A DNA stretch of 5,158 nucleotides from an uncultured Lachnospiraceae bacterium (lineage in GTDB: Bacteria > Bacillota > Clostridia > Lachnospirales > Lachnospiraceae), in assembly GCA_947177515.1 (NCBI GenBank), contig CAMWUU010000266.1, forward strand, positions 1 through 5,158. Direction: 5' to 3'. The notes beneath the pieces are model-generated. The model did no database searches. It saw nothing but the letters and a program-made list of their open reading frames with translations, and was not told the DNA's origin. Numbering within the stretch: the stretch's first letter is position 1; each line of letters opens with the position of its first letter. Positions 4,729 to 5,158 of this stretch are shown here, piece after piece. The translations under genes and the position numbers were made by a program.

Positions 4729-5158
4729 CTATTTAAGCAGCCCCCAAGAAGGCTCATAGCGAAACCACGCCTTTCCAAGTATCTTGCTCTTTGCTACATA
4801 ATGGTTTGTCCAATAGCGCGAATCCCACGAATGGTTCCGATTGTCCCCCATCATAAAATAATGTTCTTCCGGCACAGTAAACGGTCCAAAATCGCCTATC
4901 ATCGGCTCATTTAAATAATCTTCCTCGTACACCTTACCATCAATATAAAGCACACCGTCCACAATTTCTAGGGTTTCCCCCGGCAGGCCGATAATACGCT
5001 TTATGTAGGTTTCCTTCTCATTGTCCGGGGACGGGAAAATCACAATATCGCCGCGCTTCGGATCCGAAAAAAGATATGCTAAGCGGTTGCCAATCAAACG
5101 GTCATCAATCTGTATCGTTGCGATCATCGATCCAGTCGGCACCTCCGCTTTGATAATC
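4729..5158 (-). CDS. lepB: Signal peptidase I, partial (N-terminus outside window)
   Basis: Membrane-bound serine protease that cleaves signal peptides from exported proteins on the outer face of the cytoplasmic membrane. The window holds 142 codons and the TAG stop; the reading frame is open to the window edge, so the N-terminal membrane anchor is missing. The GTG at 5142 is internal, because the in-frame residues IIKAE precede it. Visible S26-family signatures: PTGSM with the nucleophilic Ser (visible residue 10), KRGDIVIF, the YIKRIIGLPGE block with the general-base Lys (residue 53), and MGDNRNHSWDSRYW (residues 103-116). The C-terminus KILGKAWFRYEPSW is typical of the clostridial/Bacillus SipS-like type, with no large E. 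coli-style periplasmic insertion. Both catalytic residues are present, so it is probably active. It sits 49 bp upstream of the secreted SpoIID-like protein gene, probably in the same operon. Confidence 0.95.
   Translation of the reverse strand, partial: IIKAEVPTGSMIATIQIDDRLIGNRLAYLFSDPKRGDIVIFPSPDNEKETYIKRIIGLPGETLEIVDGVLYIDGKVYEEDYLNEPMIGDFGPFTVPEEHYFMMGDNRNHSWDSRYWTNHYVAKSKILGKAWFRYEPSWGLLK

Noticed and set aside
4680..4778. Longer start for the SpoIID-like gene (TTG at 4778 or ATG at 4757) overlapping lepB
   Set aside because: The extension would precede the signal peptide with 26-33 polar residues, has no good ribosome binding site and mostly overlaps the lepB end; the ATG at 4679 has AGGGGTGG upstream.
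5140..5142. GTG as the start codon of the signal peptidase gene
   Set aside because: The frame is open upstream to the window edge with family-typical residues IIKAE before VPTGSM, and a start here would leave only four residues before the catalytic Ser with no membrane anchor.

Overview
The window reads like a chromosome segment from a Gram-positive, probably spore-forming Clostridia (Lachnospiraceae-like) bacterium. The support is a Gram-positive-type signal peptidase I, a SpoIID/LytB-domain protein beside queA, strong AGGAGG-type ribosome binding sites and moderate GC. All recognised genes lie on the minus strand, so transcription runs from position 5158 towards 1. No rRNA, tRNA, CRISPR array or intact mobile element is visible.

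Region by region, in the direction of transcription: (1) 5158-4729, the 3' part of a signal peptidase I gene, cut by the window edge before its membrane anchor; (2) 4679-3057, a secreted SPOR plus SpoIID/LytB-domain cell-wall protein; (3) 2969-1824, queA, the penultimate enzyme of queuosine synthesis. These three are closely spaced, have higher GC (57-62% in the two lines I counted) and probably form one transcription unit. (4) 1772-1165, a separate lower-GC unit: a possible promoter, an 8-codon leader ORF overlapping the next start as ATGA, and a DUF1697 gene. (5) 1043-351, an MTA/SAH nucleosidase-family gene with its own strong ribosome binding site. (6) 391-287, a short out-of-frame remnant of a two-component response regulator receiver domain, into which the nucleosidase gene runs. 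(7) 286-1, no established gene: a possible 30-codon small ORF with a good ribosome binding site, a degenerate hexanucleotide repeat, a perfect 10-bp GC-rich hairpin and an AT-rich tract.

Functionally, signal peptidase could process the signal peptide of the SpoIID-like protein encoded next to it. QueA consumes S-adenosylmethionine and releases adenine and methionine, while the nucleosidase recycles other SAM by-products; that link is thematic and not shown by the sequence. The most interesting part is the left end, where gene decay, a rearranged junction and small unexplained elements accumulate. I see no convincing new multi-gene system.
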